This document shows, piece by piece, positions 1-5,641 of a stretch of 9,387 nt of DNA; position 1 is the stretch's first letter, and each line of letters starts with the position of its first letter. The DNA comes from VHBM01 sp052386635 (lineage in GTDB: Archaea > Thermoproteota > Nitrososphaeria > Nitrososphaerales > Nitrosopumilaceae), in contig JBQTJY010000004.1 of the NCBI GenBank assembly GCA_052386635.1, positions 1-9,387 on the forward strand. Reading direction: 5' to 3'. The notes below the pieces were generated by a model. It was not told the DNA's origin. It did no database searches and saw only the letters and a program-made list of their open reading frames with translations. Made by a program: the position numbers and the translations under genes.

Positions 1-774
1 CTATATGACATAAACGATGTTCCAAAAATTCATGAAAAAATAAAACATCTAAAATCTGGTAAACTTGGCTTTGCAATAATGGGCATGCCATACAAATGCC
101 CCCCAGCCCCATTTGAGGCAGCCTTTATCATTAATACAATGTTAAAAGAGGCAGGTGTTCGTGACGCAGTACAAATTGACTTTTACAGTCCAGCACCACT
201 TACATTACCAATAGCAGGACCCGAAGTTAGCCAACAACTCTTGGAACTTTTAAAATCAGAAAACATCACATTTCATGGTCTGCATAAAACCATTCAAGTC
301 GAGCCAAACAAACTCAAATTTGAAAATGGTGAGAGAGAATTTGATCTATTAATAGCTGTTCCTCCTCACAAGGCCCCAAAATCAGTATATGATTCTGGAC
401 TTGCAAAAGAAGGTGAATTCATCAACGTAAATAGAGATTGTAAGACAATGTTCGATAATGTCTATGCAATTGGTGATGTTACAAGTATGACGGTAACAGA
501 TTCCATTGCTGTGCCAAAAGCTGGAATTTTTGCTGAAGAGCAAGGAATTACAGTTGCAAGAAACATCATTGCAAAAATAATACATGAAAAAGAAAAGGCA
601 GTCTTCGATGGAAAAGGTGGGTGTTTTGTTGAGATGGGAACAAATCAGGCAGGATATATTGAAGTAGACATGTTTTCCCAACCAACTCCACTTACTTTAC
701 TAAAAAGTCCAACAACACAACACATGCAAGAAAAAGAAAAATTTGAATCAGACAGATTAGAAAAGTGGCTATAG
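1..774 (+). CDS. NAD(P)/FAD-dependent oxidoreductase, sulfide:quinone oxidoreductase-like (5' truncated)
   Basis: The reading frame is open from base 1, so this is the C-terminal 257 residues of a longer flavoprotein whose N-terminal FAD Rossmann fold lies outside the window. Seen in the fragment: MPYKCPPAPFEAAF (about residues 29-42), a hallmark of the SQR/flavocytochrome c dehydrogenase family, with Cys33 at the position of a redox cysteine. NVYAIGDV (153-160) is the second FAD-binding motif. A late GGCFVEMG segment has Cys208 where SQRs carry another catalytic cysteine. Family knowledge: SQR-type enzymes sit on the membrane surface and pass electrons from sulfide or related donors to quinone. 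Substrate is not proven here, since the third cysteine would be upstream. It could equally be a general type II NADH dehydrogenase-like enzyme. It ends at TAG 772-774, tail to tail with the small zinc-finger gene. Confidence 0.85.
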   Translation, partial: LYDINDVPKIHEKIKHLKSGKLGFAIMGMPYKCPPAPFEAAFIINTMLKEAGVRDAVQIDFYSPAPLTLPIAGPEVSQQLLELLKSENITFHGLHKTIQVEPNKLKFENGEREFDLLIAVPPHKAPKSVYDSGLAKEGEFINVNRDCKTMFDNVYAIGDVTSMTVTDSIAVPKAGIFAEEQGITVARNIIAKIIHEKEKAVFDGKGGCFVEMGTNQAGYIEVDMFSQPTPLTLLKSPTTQHMQEKEKFESDRLEKWL

Positions 775-978
775 TTTTTTCTCTTTTTCTTTTGTTATAT
801 GTTCTAAAAGGGCTTTAATTTCTATATTAAGATCATCGACACTTTTTGTGGTGTTAAATCTTTCAGGCAGACTTTGTTTAAGATTTTCATCTTCTAACTC
901 AACTCTTCTTTTTTGTTGACAATCTAAATGATCTTCATTAGATGCTGAAATCTTATGACAAATAGAGCAAATCTTCAA
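769..978 (-). CDS. Small CCHC zinc-finger protein, hypothetical (start uncertain)
   Basis: About 69 residues if translation starts at TTG 978-976. The sequence opens LKICSICHK and contains C-x2-C-x9-H-x2-C, a compact zinc-knuckle arrangement. A charged helical segment rich in Lys, Glu and Arg follows, ending in EKEKKL. The frame stays open upstream to an ATG at 1134. That extension is antisense to the tRNA-Pro gene and gives the typical spurious peptide RQDLNLRPPAPQAG, so I do not accept it. No ATG or GTG lies between the tRNA and the zinc motif in this frame, and no clear Shine-Dalgarno precedes the TTG, so the start is a guess and the message may be leaderless. The stop lies in the palindrome CTATAG shared with the gene on the other strand. 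Function is unknown; nucleic-acid or protein binding is an inference from the zinc motif. Confidence 0.55.
   Translation of the reverse strand: MKICSICHKISASNEDHLDCQQKRRVELEDENLKQSLPERFNTTKSVDDLNIEIKALLEHITKEKEKKL
775..793 (+). terminator. T-rich terminator for the SQR-like gene
   Basis: Immediately after the TAG of the upstream gene the plus strand reads six T, then CTC, five T, C and four T. Archaeal termination commonly uses U-tracts without a strong hairpin. The same bases encode the Lys/Glu-rich tail (KEKEKKL) of the zinc-finger gene on the other strand, so the tract may be a by-product of that coding sequence. Confidence 0.45.
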
Positions 979-1002
979 TATTCTTAGATAGTGATCCGAC
1001 GA

Positions 1003-1010
1003 TTTAATAA
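1003..1010 (+). promoter_or_regulatory. TATA-box-like element for tRNA-Pro
   Basis: TTTAATAA is centred about 27 bases before the first base of the mature tRNA (1035). This is the normal archaeal TATA spacing if transcription starts at or just before the tRNA. No convincing purine-rich BRE is seen upstream. Confidence 0.5.
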
Positions 1011-1034
1011 TTTCACTTTTTGCTTCAACACTTG

Positions 1035-1110
1035 GGGGCCGTCGTCTAGTTTGGCTTATGATGCCAGCCTGGGGTGCTGGAGGTCGCAGGTTCAAATCCT
1101 GCCGGTCCCA
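1035..1110 (+). tRNA. tRNA-Pro (anticodon GGG)
   Basis: A complete cloverleaf can be folded by eye. Acceptor stem GGGGCCG (1035-1041) pairs with CGGTCCC (1103-1109) with one G-U, and A1110 is the discriminator. The D arm is 1044-1062 with the conserved GG at 1053-1054. Anticodon stem CCAGC/GCTGG is 1064-1068/1076-1080, with loop CTGGGGT. Anticodon GGG is at 1071-1073, followed by G37 as usual for proline tRNAs. The variable loop is AGGTC. T stem GCAGG/CCTGC encloses TTCAAAT. There is no intron. CCA is not encoded (TTC follows), so the tRNA depends on the CCA-adding enzyme encoded about 0.8 kb away. Confidence 0.95.
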
Positions 1111-1135
1111 TTCATTACAAGCCCCCTTACACACA

Positions 1136-1140
1136 TTTTT
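1136..1140 (+). terminator. Short T-run downstream of tRNA-Pro
   Basis: Five T lie 26 bases after the tRNA end, followed by another T-rich stretch (GGTTTTATAATTTT). This is a plausible archaeal U-tract terminator for the tRNA transcript. There is no hairpin. Confidence 0.35.
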
Positions 1141-1144
1141 GGTT

Positions 1145-1900
1145 TTATAATTTTAAAACATTCAAAATCTTTTCAAAGGCTTGTCGATTTTGTTCTTGTT
1201 TATATGATCTTAAAACTTTGATAATTTTATTTTTTGAAGGCAGTTTGTATATCTTCCTAACCGTCTTTGATATTCCAGAGCCAATACAAATTGCTTGAGT
1301 AGCAGATGTAACATTAGAAACCCTTCTTTGAGTACTGGCACTCTCAAAGTCAATTATGGTTGTTTTTGACTTTCCAATGACTACATGTTTTGAAATAGTA
1401 CTCAACTCTCCATGGTCAAGACCAATCACATCAAGACTATAACAGTCTTCCAAAACCTTTTTCATTATTGATTTTAGTAACTTGATACTTTTTTTACTTA
1501 ATTCATTTATCCACTCGCCAATTTTTTTACCATCTAGATATTCCATTATTATGAAATTTTTACTCCTTGTTATCATCAATGGTCCAACACCTGCTTGATT
1601 TGCAATTTTTAAAAATTCTGCCTCTTTTTCCATATTGATTCTTGAGGCATCAGTTCGACGAATTTTCACTGCAACAAGTTTGTTTTTCATTCTAGCTAAA
1701 ACTACAACCCCAACATACCCTTTACCTAAAATACGCAAGCTACCAATTTGTGACGGTCCTTGAAAAGATACACTTTGTATCCCAAGTTTTTTTAATTCAA
1801 CAATTCTTGCTTTGATCTGTTTTTTAGTTGCTCTTGGATAACCAACTATTGTAGAATAAGGCTCTTGAGATAACTTGTCAAGTGGAAGAAAATATCGCAT
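1145..1900 (-). CDS. Predicted archaeal Ser/Thr protein kinase (COG2112-like)
   Basis: 251 residues from ATG 1900; a TTG five codons upstream (1915) is in frame but less likely. Kinase landmarks, numbered from the ATG: glycine loop LGKGYVGVV (about 58-66), VAVK with Lys79, hinge MEYLDG (119-124), catalytic-loop equivalent DHGEL (162-166) and metal-binding equivalent IIDFES (182-187). The last two differ from eukaryotic HRD and DFG. In my recollection the archaeal COG2112 family (for example MJ1073) also has HG-x-L and DFE-type motifs, so these may be family traits. Here Glu165 stands where the catalytic Asp is expected. About 55 residues precede the glycine loop (PYSTIVGYPRATKKQIKAR region) and may form an extra helical domain. 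The start overlaps the end of cca by 23 bases, implying translational coupling. Substrate is unknown; co-expression with cca and thpR suggests RNA or translation, as inference only. Confidence 0.8.
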   Translation of the reverse strand: MRYFLPLDKLSQEPYSTIVGYPRATKKQIKARIVELKKLGIQSVSFQGPSQIGSLRILGKGYVGVVVLARMKNKLVAVKIRRTDASRINMEKEAEFLKIANQAGVGPLMITRSKNFIIMEYLDGKKIGEWINELSKKSIKLLKSIMKKVLEDCYSLDVIGLDHGELSTISKHVVIGKSKTTIIDFESASTQRRVSNVTSATQAICIGSGISKTVRKIYKLPSKNKIIKVLRSYKQEQNRQAFEKILNVLKL

Positions 1901-3215
1901 TATCTGTCGTGACAAGTTCTGTTAACGCCTCTTTAATGAATTTACTTGTCACTTTACTTGCAGTAAATATCTTGAATCCTTTTTTAAAATCAGACTTGAG
2001 TCCTTTTGGTATGCCTGTTTTATCTAAATTATTTTTTAGTAAATCTTGTAAAAACAATCGTGCATCATTTTGATTACGCTTTTGCAGTGAGTGAATTCTT
2101 CCATCAACATTTATCCACATGATTTTACTTTTCTTTACATTCTTTGTTATGAACATTTTACAATCTACTTCACTGTAAAAATTTGGTCCTTCTCTAGTAT
2201 ACAATTCAGAAATTTTAGTCGATTGTAGTAAAAAGAGTAAAGCCGCCTCCGTATTTTCATCTGTTACTGCTGATTTTCTTAATACATTAAACTCCTCGAT
2301 CTGCATTTGTGTTGCAAGTGAATTGGCAGCACGTTTTATCTGCCCCCAAATAATATCAGGACTTCGTGGTTTAAAATTGAACGTAATAACAAGAACATTT
2401 TCTAGATTTTTCTTTGAAACTTTTGAACTTATTTTAGGTCTAAAAAAAGAAATTGCTGGTTTTTTCAAAAAAGATCTGCATGCTAATACAAACTTTCCAA
2501 TATTCTCAACTGAAATTGCAGCTGCTAAATTTCTAGTATTGTCTATAGGATCCATGACAACTACAGAAGTATCAAACTCCTTGGATGCATTGCCTATAAT
2601 CTGATTTGGTTTTAAATTTGCAAAAGCTTTGATGACATTTTCACAAGTACCATAATTCAAAATCAATACCTCTACAACATACCCACTAAATCCCTGTTTT
2701 GCAATTTCTGCACCATAGATTCCAACAGTTTTAAGAAATACCTTAAGCAGTCTAACTTCGTCTTTCATCGCACTTGTTAGAAACTGAAGCATAAACTGCG
2801 TATGAAAAGGAGATCTATCAGCAGCACTCTTCCACTGGCCTTTTTCTATATCATAACATGGTACTACATTGACTTTTGTTCCTTGAACTTTTGCTTCTAC
2901 ATAAGGATGATCCGAGTATCTAACGTATGGGTGGAATTTTTTTAGTGAGTCAAATCCAATCTTCTTTGCAAACTCAACGAACCTTTCTTCAGAAACTGAT
3001 TTCTCAAATTTAATGAATATATCAATATCAGCTTTGTCTGGTAACCACGTGCCTTTCGAATATGAACCACCAAACTCAACATTTACTATATCTTGATACT
3101 TTGATGTCTGCTCTCTCACTAATCCAAGAGCAAGATTAGCAATCTTTGTTTTGTCTTGTTGTAATCTTGTTGATGGAATAACTAGTCTTCTTGCTTTGTC
3201 TAGAATCTGTTTCAT
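1878..3215 (-). CDS. cca: CCA tRNA nucleotidyltransferase, archaeal class I
   Basis: 445 residues, the usual size of archaeal CCA-adding enzymes. The enzyme adds CCA to tRNA 3' ends from CTP and ATP without a nucleic-acid template. The nucleotidyltransferase signature GGSYSKGTWLPDKADIDIF lies at residues 49-67, with Asp63 and Asp65 as metal ligands. Further family blocks are HPYVEAKVQG (103-112), VVPCYDIEKG (117-126), SAADRSPFH (130-138), EVRLLKVFLK (153-162) and GFSGYVVEVL (175-184). The third carboxylate, Asp110 in the Archaeoglobus enzyme as I recall it, aligns with Asn116 here (codon AAT). This is a notable departure in an otherwise well-kept active site. The ATG overlaps the stop of thpR by 4 bases (ATGA), and the 3' end overlaps the kinase start. 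It is needed locally because tRNA-Pro lacks an encoded CCA. Confidence 0.96.
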   Translation of the reverse strand: MKQILDKARRLVIPSTRLQQDKTKIANLALGLVREQTSKYQDIVNVEFGGSYSKGTWLPDKADIDIFIKFEKSVSEERFVEFAKKIGFDSLKKFHPYVRYSDHPYVEAKVQGTKVNVVPCYDIEKGQWKSAADRSPFHTQFMLQFLTSAMKDEVRLLKVFLKTVGIYGAEIAKQGFSGYVVEVLILNYGTCENVIKAFANLKPNQIIGNASKEFDTSVVVMDPIDNTRNLAAAISVENIGKFVLACRSFLKKPAISFFRPKISSKVSKKNLENVLVITFNFKPRSPDIIWGQIKRAANSLATQMQIEEFNVLRKSAVTDENTEAALLFLLQSTKISELYTREGPNFYSEVDCKMFITKNVKKSKIMWINVDGRIHSLQKRNQNDARLFLQDLLKNNLDKTGIPKGLKSDFKKGFKIFTASKVTSKFIKEALTELVTTDNAIFSST

Positions 3216-3754
3216 TGCTTTGCTTTCACCACATACAAGTCAGAATATACAGGTCCATTAGGAGTAAGAACACTCTTTTTTAATTTGATGTCACTAACTC
3301 TTTGAACTCCAAGTAATGAGTCTCTGATTTTTGTCAATTCATCTGTGATGTCATTAATCTTATTTTTAACTCTAAAGATAGTTACATGTGGTTGGAAAGG
3401 CTTGTCTGGACTAAAACCAAGAGGCGATAATGCAGTAGTTACTTTTCTAGCAACATTAGTAAGATGTTTTGCTCCATCTTCATCAACACCGACCCATATT
3501 ATACGTGCAAATCGTGGTTTTGGAAACACTCCAATACTCTCAAAACTGACATCAAAAGACTCGAACTCAACAGAACTTAATGCATCTTGGATATTCTCTA
3601 ACATGTTGTCTGATACTTCACCTAAAAACTGAAGAGTAAAGTGCATGCTATGTAGATTGATTGGTTTTGCATCTATCTTTAAGCTAGACTGAATTTTTTT
3701 TATTGATTCTAAGACATCTTTGTTGCTAATCTCCACTGCAACAAAAGTTCGCAT
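3212..3754 (-). CDS. thpR: RNA 2',3'-cyclic phosphodiesterase (ThpR/LigT family)
   Basis: 180 residues from ATG 3754, the normal length for the 2H phosphoesterase ThpR. The start MRTFVAVEI is the conserved family N-terminus. The frame is open far upstream, but that part is antisense to the neighbouring gene. Both catalytic H-x-T motifs are present: HFTLQFLG (38-45) and HVTI (123-126). Each pair of His and Thr lines the active site that opens 2',3'-cyclic phosphate RNA ends to 2'-phosphate. Some homologues also ligate tRNA halves in vitro. It is the first gene of a three-gene operon with cca and the kinase; the stop and the cca start share ATGA. A TATA-like box about 25 bases upstream of the ATG suggests a leaderless message. 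Confidence 0.95.
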   Translation of the reverse strand: MRTFVAVEISNKDVLESIKKIQSSLKIDAKPINLHSMHFTLQFLGEVSDNMLENIQDALSSVEFESFDVSFESIGVFPKPRFARIIWVGVDEDGAKHLTNVARKVTTALSPLGFSPDKPFQPHVTIFRVKNKINDITDELTKIRDSLLGVQRVSDIKLKKSVLTPNGPVYSDLYVVKAKQ

Positions 3755-3774
3755 TACAAGTTTTTTGATCATAT

Positions 3775-3788
3775 CTTTATAATAATTT
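3775..3788. promoter_or_regulatory. Shared AT-rich divergent promoter (thpR / UPF0200 gene)
   Basis: CTTTATAATAATTT sits in the 73-base gap between thpR (minus) and the UPF0200 gene (plus). On the minus strand, TTATAAAG centres about 25 bases before the thpR ATG, the spacing of a leaderless archaeal promoter. On the plus strand, TTTATAATAATT lies 40-50 bases before the TTG start, leaving room for a short leader with a ribosome site. One element may serve both directions. Confidence 0.5.
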
Positions 3789-3814
3789 CCGGTACCTTCA
3801 TAGAGCAGCAAGTT

Positions 3815-3822
3815 GAGATGAT
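3815..3822 (+). promoter_or_regulatory. Ribosome binding site deciding a TTG start
   Basis: GAGATGAT matches 7 of 8 bases of the archaeal Shine-Dalgarno GAGGTGAT and ends 5 bases before TTG 3828. An in-frame TGA at 3819-3821 rules out any earlier start, so this site supports the unusual TTG initiation of the UPF0200 gene. Confidence 0.6.
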
Positions 3823-3827
3823 GTGAA

Positions 3828-4376
3828 TTGTCAAAACTAATTGTTTGTCTTACTGGAATGCCTGGTGCAGGTAAATCTACCATAGCTAGTGGGCTAAAAT
3901 CTAAAGGATTTGATGTCATCAATATGGGAGATGCGGTAAGAACAGAAGCGAAAAAAAGAAATTTAGAACCAACTGGAAAAAATCTAGGCAAGCTAATGCT
4001 TGAGCTTCGAGAAAAAAACGGCCCTGGGGCAATCGCAGAACTAATAACAGAATCAATAACAAAATCTAACTCTTCTATAATAGTTATAGATGGAATTAGA
4101 TCAAATGCAGAGATCGATGTATTAAGAAAAATCGGAACAGTAAAAATTCTTGCCATTCACGCATCGACAAATACACGTTATAGCTTCTTAACAAAACGTG
4201 GAAGATCTGATGATCCACAAAACCAAGAAACCTTTAATGAAAGAGATGCAAGAGAAATTGGAGTCGGAGTAAGTAATTCCATTGCACTTGCAGACGAAAG
4301 CATCTCAAATAATTATATGACAATAAACGAGCTCATTGACACAGCATATAGAATCATCAAAGGTTGGATAAGATGA
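3828..4376 (+). CDS. UPF0200 family P-loop nucleotide kinase-like protein
   Basis: 182 residues starting at TTG. Walker A GMPGAGKS is at 10-17. A base- or acceptor-binding segment INMGDAVR is at 31-38. DGIRS (88-92) acts as a Walker B/DxD-like strand end. A LID-type arginine stretch, KRGRSDDP, is at 123-130, and the family block NSIALADESISNN at 150-162. The fold is that of dephospho-CoA and adenylate kinases. UPF0200 is an archaeal family whose substrate, to my knowledge, is unassigned, so a phosphotransfer role is inferred from fold. Its stop overlaps the ATG of the UPF0201 gene by 4 bases. As I recall, the two families are fused in one Archaeoglobus protein (AF_1395), which makes a shared job likely. 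Confidence 0.92.
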   Translation: MSKLIVCLTGMPGAGKSTIASGLKSKGFDVINMGDAVRTEAKKRNLEPTGKNLGKLMLELREKNGPGAIAELITESITKSNSSIIVIDGIRSNAEIDVLRKIGTVKILAIHASTNTRYSFLTKRGRSDDPQNQETFNERDAREIGVGVSNSIALADESISNNYMTINELIDTAYRIIKGWIR

Positions 4377-4774
4377 ATATTCCAAACATCTCATGTAAGA
4401 TAAGCGTATATTGTCAAGTTAATCCATCTGAAGATCCGCAAAAAGTTGAACGTGCAGTTTCAAACGTTCTTTCTAATATGGATATTTACATAAAAGATGA
4501 TTCACTAAAGGCTACTTCAACAACACTTGAAAGTTTACTCCACATTCATAAAAAAATTCATTCTCGTAATACCCAAAAAGTTTACGGACGTAATATGAAA
4601 AGAAATCTAGTTGATGATTCCACGTGGTTTTATCTAAACAAACAAGCGGCATTTGTTGATGTAGTTGCACTATGTGAGAATGCAGATGAGTCTCCTCTTG
4701 GACCAATCAAGGTAATCTTACAATCCAAACACATCGAGAACATAATAGACTGGCTTGTATCAAATTCACAATAA
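4373..4774 (+). CDS. UPF0201 / COG1325 RNA-binding domain protein
   Basis: 133 residues from ATG 4373, which overlaps the previous stop as ATGA. A TTG three codons earlier is possible but unnecessary. The N-terminus forms an alternating beta strand (CKISVYCQVNPSEDPQKVER), and the C-terminus a strand-helix pair around LGPIKVILQSKHIENIIDWL. Between them is a basic stretch, HSRNTQKVYGRNMKR, that could contact RNA. COG1325 proteins are archaeal and have been predicted to be exosome-associated RNA-binding proteins with a double-stranded-RNA-binding-like fold. That role is from family prediction, not from this sequence. Coupling to the UPF0200 kinase matches the fused form known in Archaeoglobus. 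Confidence 0.88.
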   Translation: MNIPNISCKISVYCQVNPSEDPQKVERAVSNVLSNMDIYIKDDSLKATSTTLESLLHIHKKIHSRNTQKVYGRNMKRNLVDDSTWFYLNKQAAFVDVVALCENADESPLGPIKVILQSKHIENIIDWLVSNSQ

Positions 4775-4776
4775 CT

Positions 4777-4808
4777 GTAAGTCCTCATACTTACTAGTCA
4801 GCTTTTTT
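4777..4808 (+). terminator. Hairpin plus T-tract after the UPF0201 gene
   Basis: GTAAGT (4777-4782) and ACTTAC (4789-4794) form a 6-bp stem around loop CCTCAT, starting 2 bases after the stop codon. Six T follow at 4803-4808. The 8-base gap between stem and T-run is longer than in a bacterial intrinsic terminator; archaea may need only the T-run. Confidence 0.4.
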
Positions 4809-4840
4809 CCTTATTTACTCAATTGATTTGAATTTCCCAA

Positions 4841-4853
4841 TTTTTATTATTAA
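4841..4853 (+). promoter_or_regulatory. TATA-like promoter of the surface-protein gene
   Basis: TTTTTATTATTAA lies about 24 bases before TTG 4871. This spacing fits transcription starting at or very near the start codon. A weak GGAAG (4864-4868) lies just before the TTG, too close for a good Shine-Dalgarno, so a leaderless message is more likely. Confidence 0.4.
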
Positions 4854-4870
4854 TAAGACACTCGGAAGAA

Positions 4871-5641
4871 TTGAAACTAAAACTAGCCATAATCTTTTCA
4901 GTAATAGTAGTAGGATTCATTTTTGTTGCACCTGACCCATTTAATCCACTAAAAGGCAAGGTTGCTGTCATCGATAAAGTAGGGCAGAACATTGATGGAC
5001 TTAAGAACGGCATTGATAATACAATTGATGACATTGGAGAAAAATTTGATAACATAAAAGATAGCCCAGCTGAACTCTTTTCAGACGAGGAAATAACTGG
5101 AGAGCAAGAATCTGAGATAGCTGATGAATATACATATCATGGTGAAATAACTGAAGACGAACTACCAACACAAGATGAAACTCCACAGAATAATGACATT
5201 ACACCACAAGATGAGATCCCACAAGATGATGGTCTAGTACCACAAGATGATAACGCAGAAGAAGACACATTAACTAAAACTACAGAGCCAGAAATCATCA
5301 ACGACGGTCCTTCAGCTAAAGAACAATTACAATCAAAGCTTCTTAAAACATTACAGCTAACAACCACACAGGAAGATAACGGTGATGTTAAAGTACAATA
5401 TTCTGATAACTCGGGAAATACAATTTCTGTCAAGTTTACTCTGAAAAATTCTGAGAGAGAACTATTCTCAGGCACATTTTATGCATCAAATTTTGAAACA
5501 TCAATAACAGATGTCTCAAACACAGATCATATAATAGAAATGGTTGTTGAACACAAAGAGTTTGGCACCATAACATCTTCAGTTTACAAACCAGCGGGAA
5601 ATCTAAATAGCATGATAAATGGCGTCTTTATGACACCCTAG
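4871..5641 (+). CDS. Membrane-anchored acidic extracellular protein with coiled coil and PQD repeats, function unknown
   Basis: 256 residues from TTG 4871; the frame has a stop at 4829-4831 and no ATG or GTG between. Residues 1-4 (MKLK) are basic and 5-20 form one hydrophobic segment, a signal anchor or signal peptide. Residues 34-62 carry hydrophobics at 34, 37, 41, 44, 48, 52, 55, 59 and 62, a near-perfect heptad pattern for a short coiled coil. Residues about 65-147 are strongly acidic and low in complexity, with repeated PQDE/PQDD units at 99-127. The last ~100 residues alternate polar and hydrophobic residues (for example NTISVKFTLK and ELFSGTFYAS) and look like a beta-rich domain. The likely picture is a membrane-tethered oligomer holding a beta domain away from the cell surface. 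I recognise no named family. It ends tail to tail with the sirtuin gene at CTAG. Confidence 0.8.
   Translation: MKLKLAIIFSVIVVGFIFVAPDPFNPLKGKVAVIDKVGQNIDGLKNGIDNTIDDIGEKFDNIKDSPAELFSDEEITGEQESEIADEYTYHGEITEDELPTQDETPQNNDITPQDEIPQDDGLVPQDDNAEEDTLTKTTEPEIINDGPSAKEQLQSKLLKTLQLTTTQEDNGDVKVQYSDNSGNTISVKFTLKNSERELFSGTFYASNFETSITDVSNTDHIIEMVVEHKEFGTITSSVYKPAGNLNSMINGVFMTP
5165..5250 (+). repeat. In-frame CAAGATGA repeats encoding PQD(E/D) units
   Basis: CAAGATGA occurs four times, with copies beginning at 5171, 5207, 5222 and 5243. The last three are part of the longer unit CCACAAGATGA at 5204, 5219 and 5240. All spacings (36, 15 and 21 bases) are multiples of three, so the reading frame is kept. 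They encode the Pro-Gln-Asp-Glu/Asp units of the acidic linker. Such a tract can expand or shrink by slippage or recombination without breaking the gene. Confidence 0.75.

Noticed and set aside
979..1134. N-terminal extension of the zinc-finger frame through the tRNA region (peptide with RQDLNLRPPAPQAG)
   Set aside because: It is the reverse complement of the tRNA-Pro gene; this peptide is a well-known false translation of tRNA sequence.
2323..2604. Plus-strand open frame of 93 codons
   Set aside because: A shadow of the CCA enzyme gene with no recognisable protein features.
3755..4156. 134 open codons upstream of thpR in the same minus-strand frame
   Set aside because: Antisense to the 5' half of the UPF0200 gene; ThpR proteins begin at MRTFVAVEI, and the promoter spacing fits that ATG.
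5121..5155. C/D-box-like pattern (CTGATGA followed by CTGA)
   Set aside because: Inside a coding sequence, the C box lacks the purine first base, and no C'/D' pair or guide match to a tRNA or rRNA is visible.
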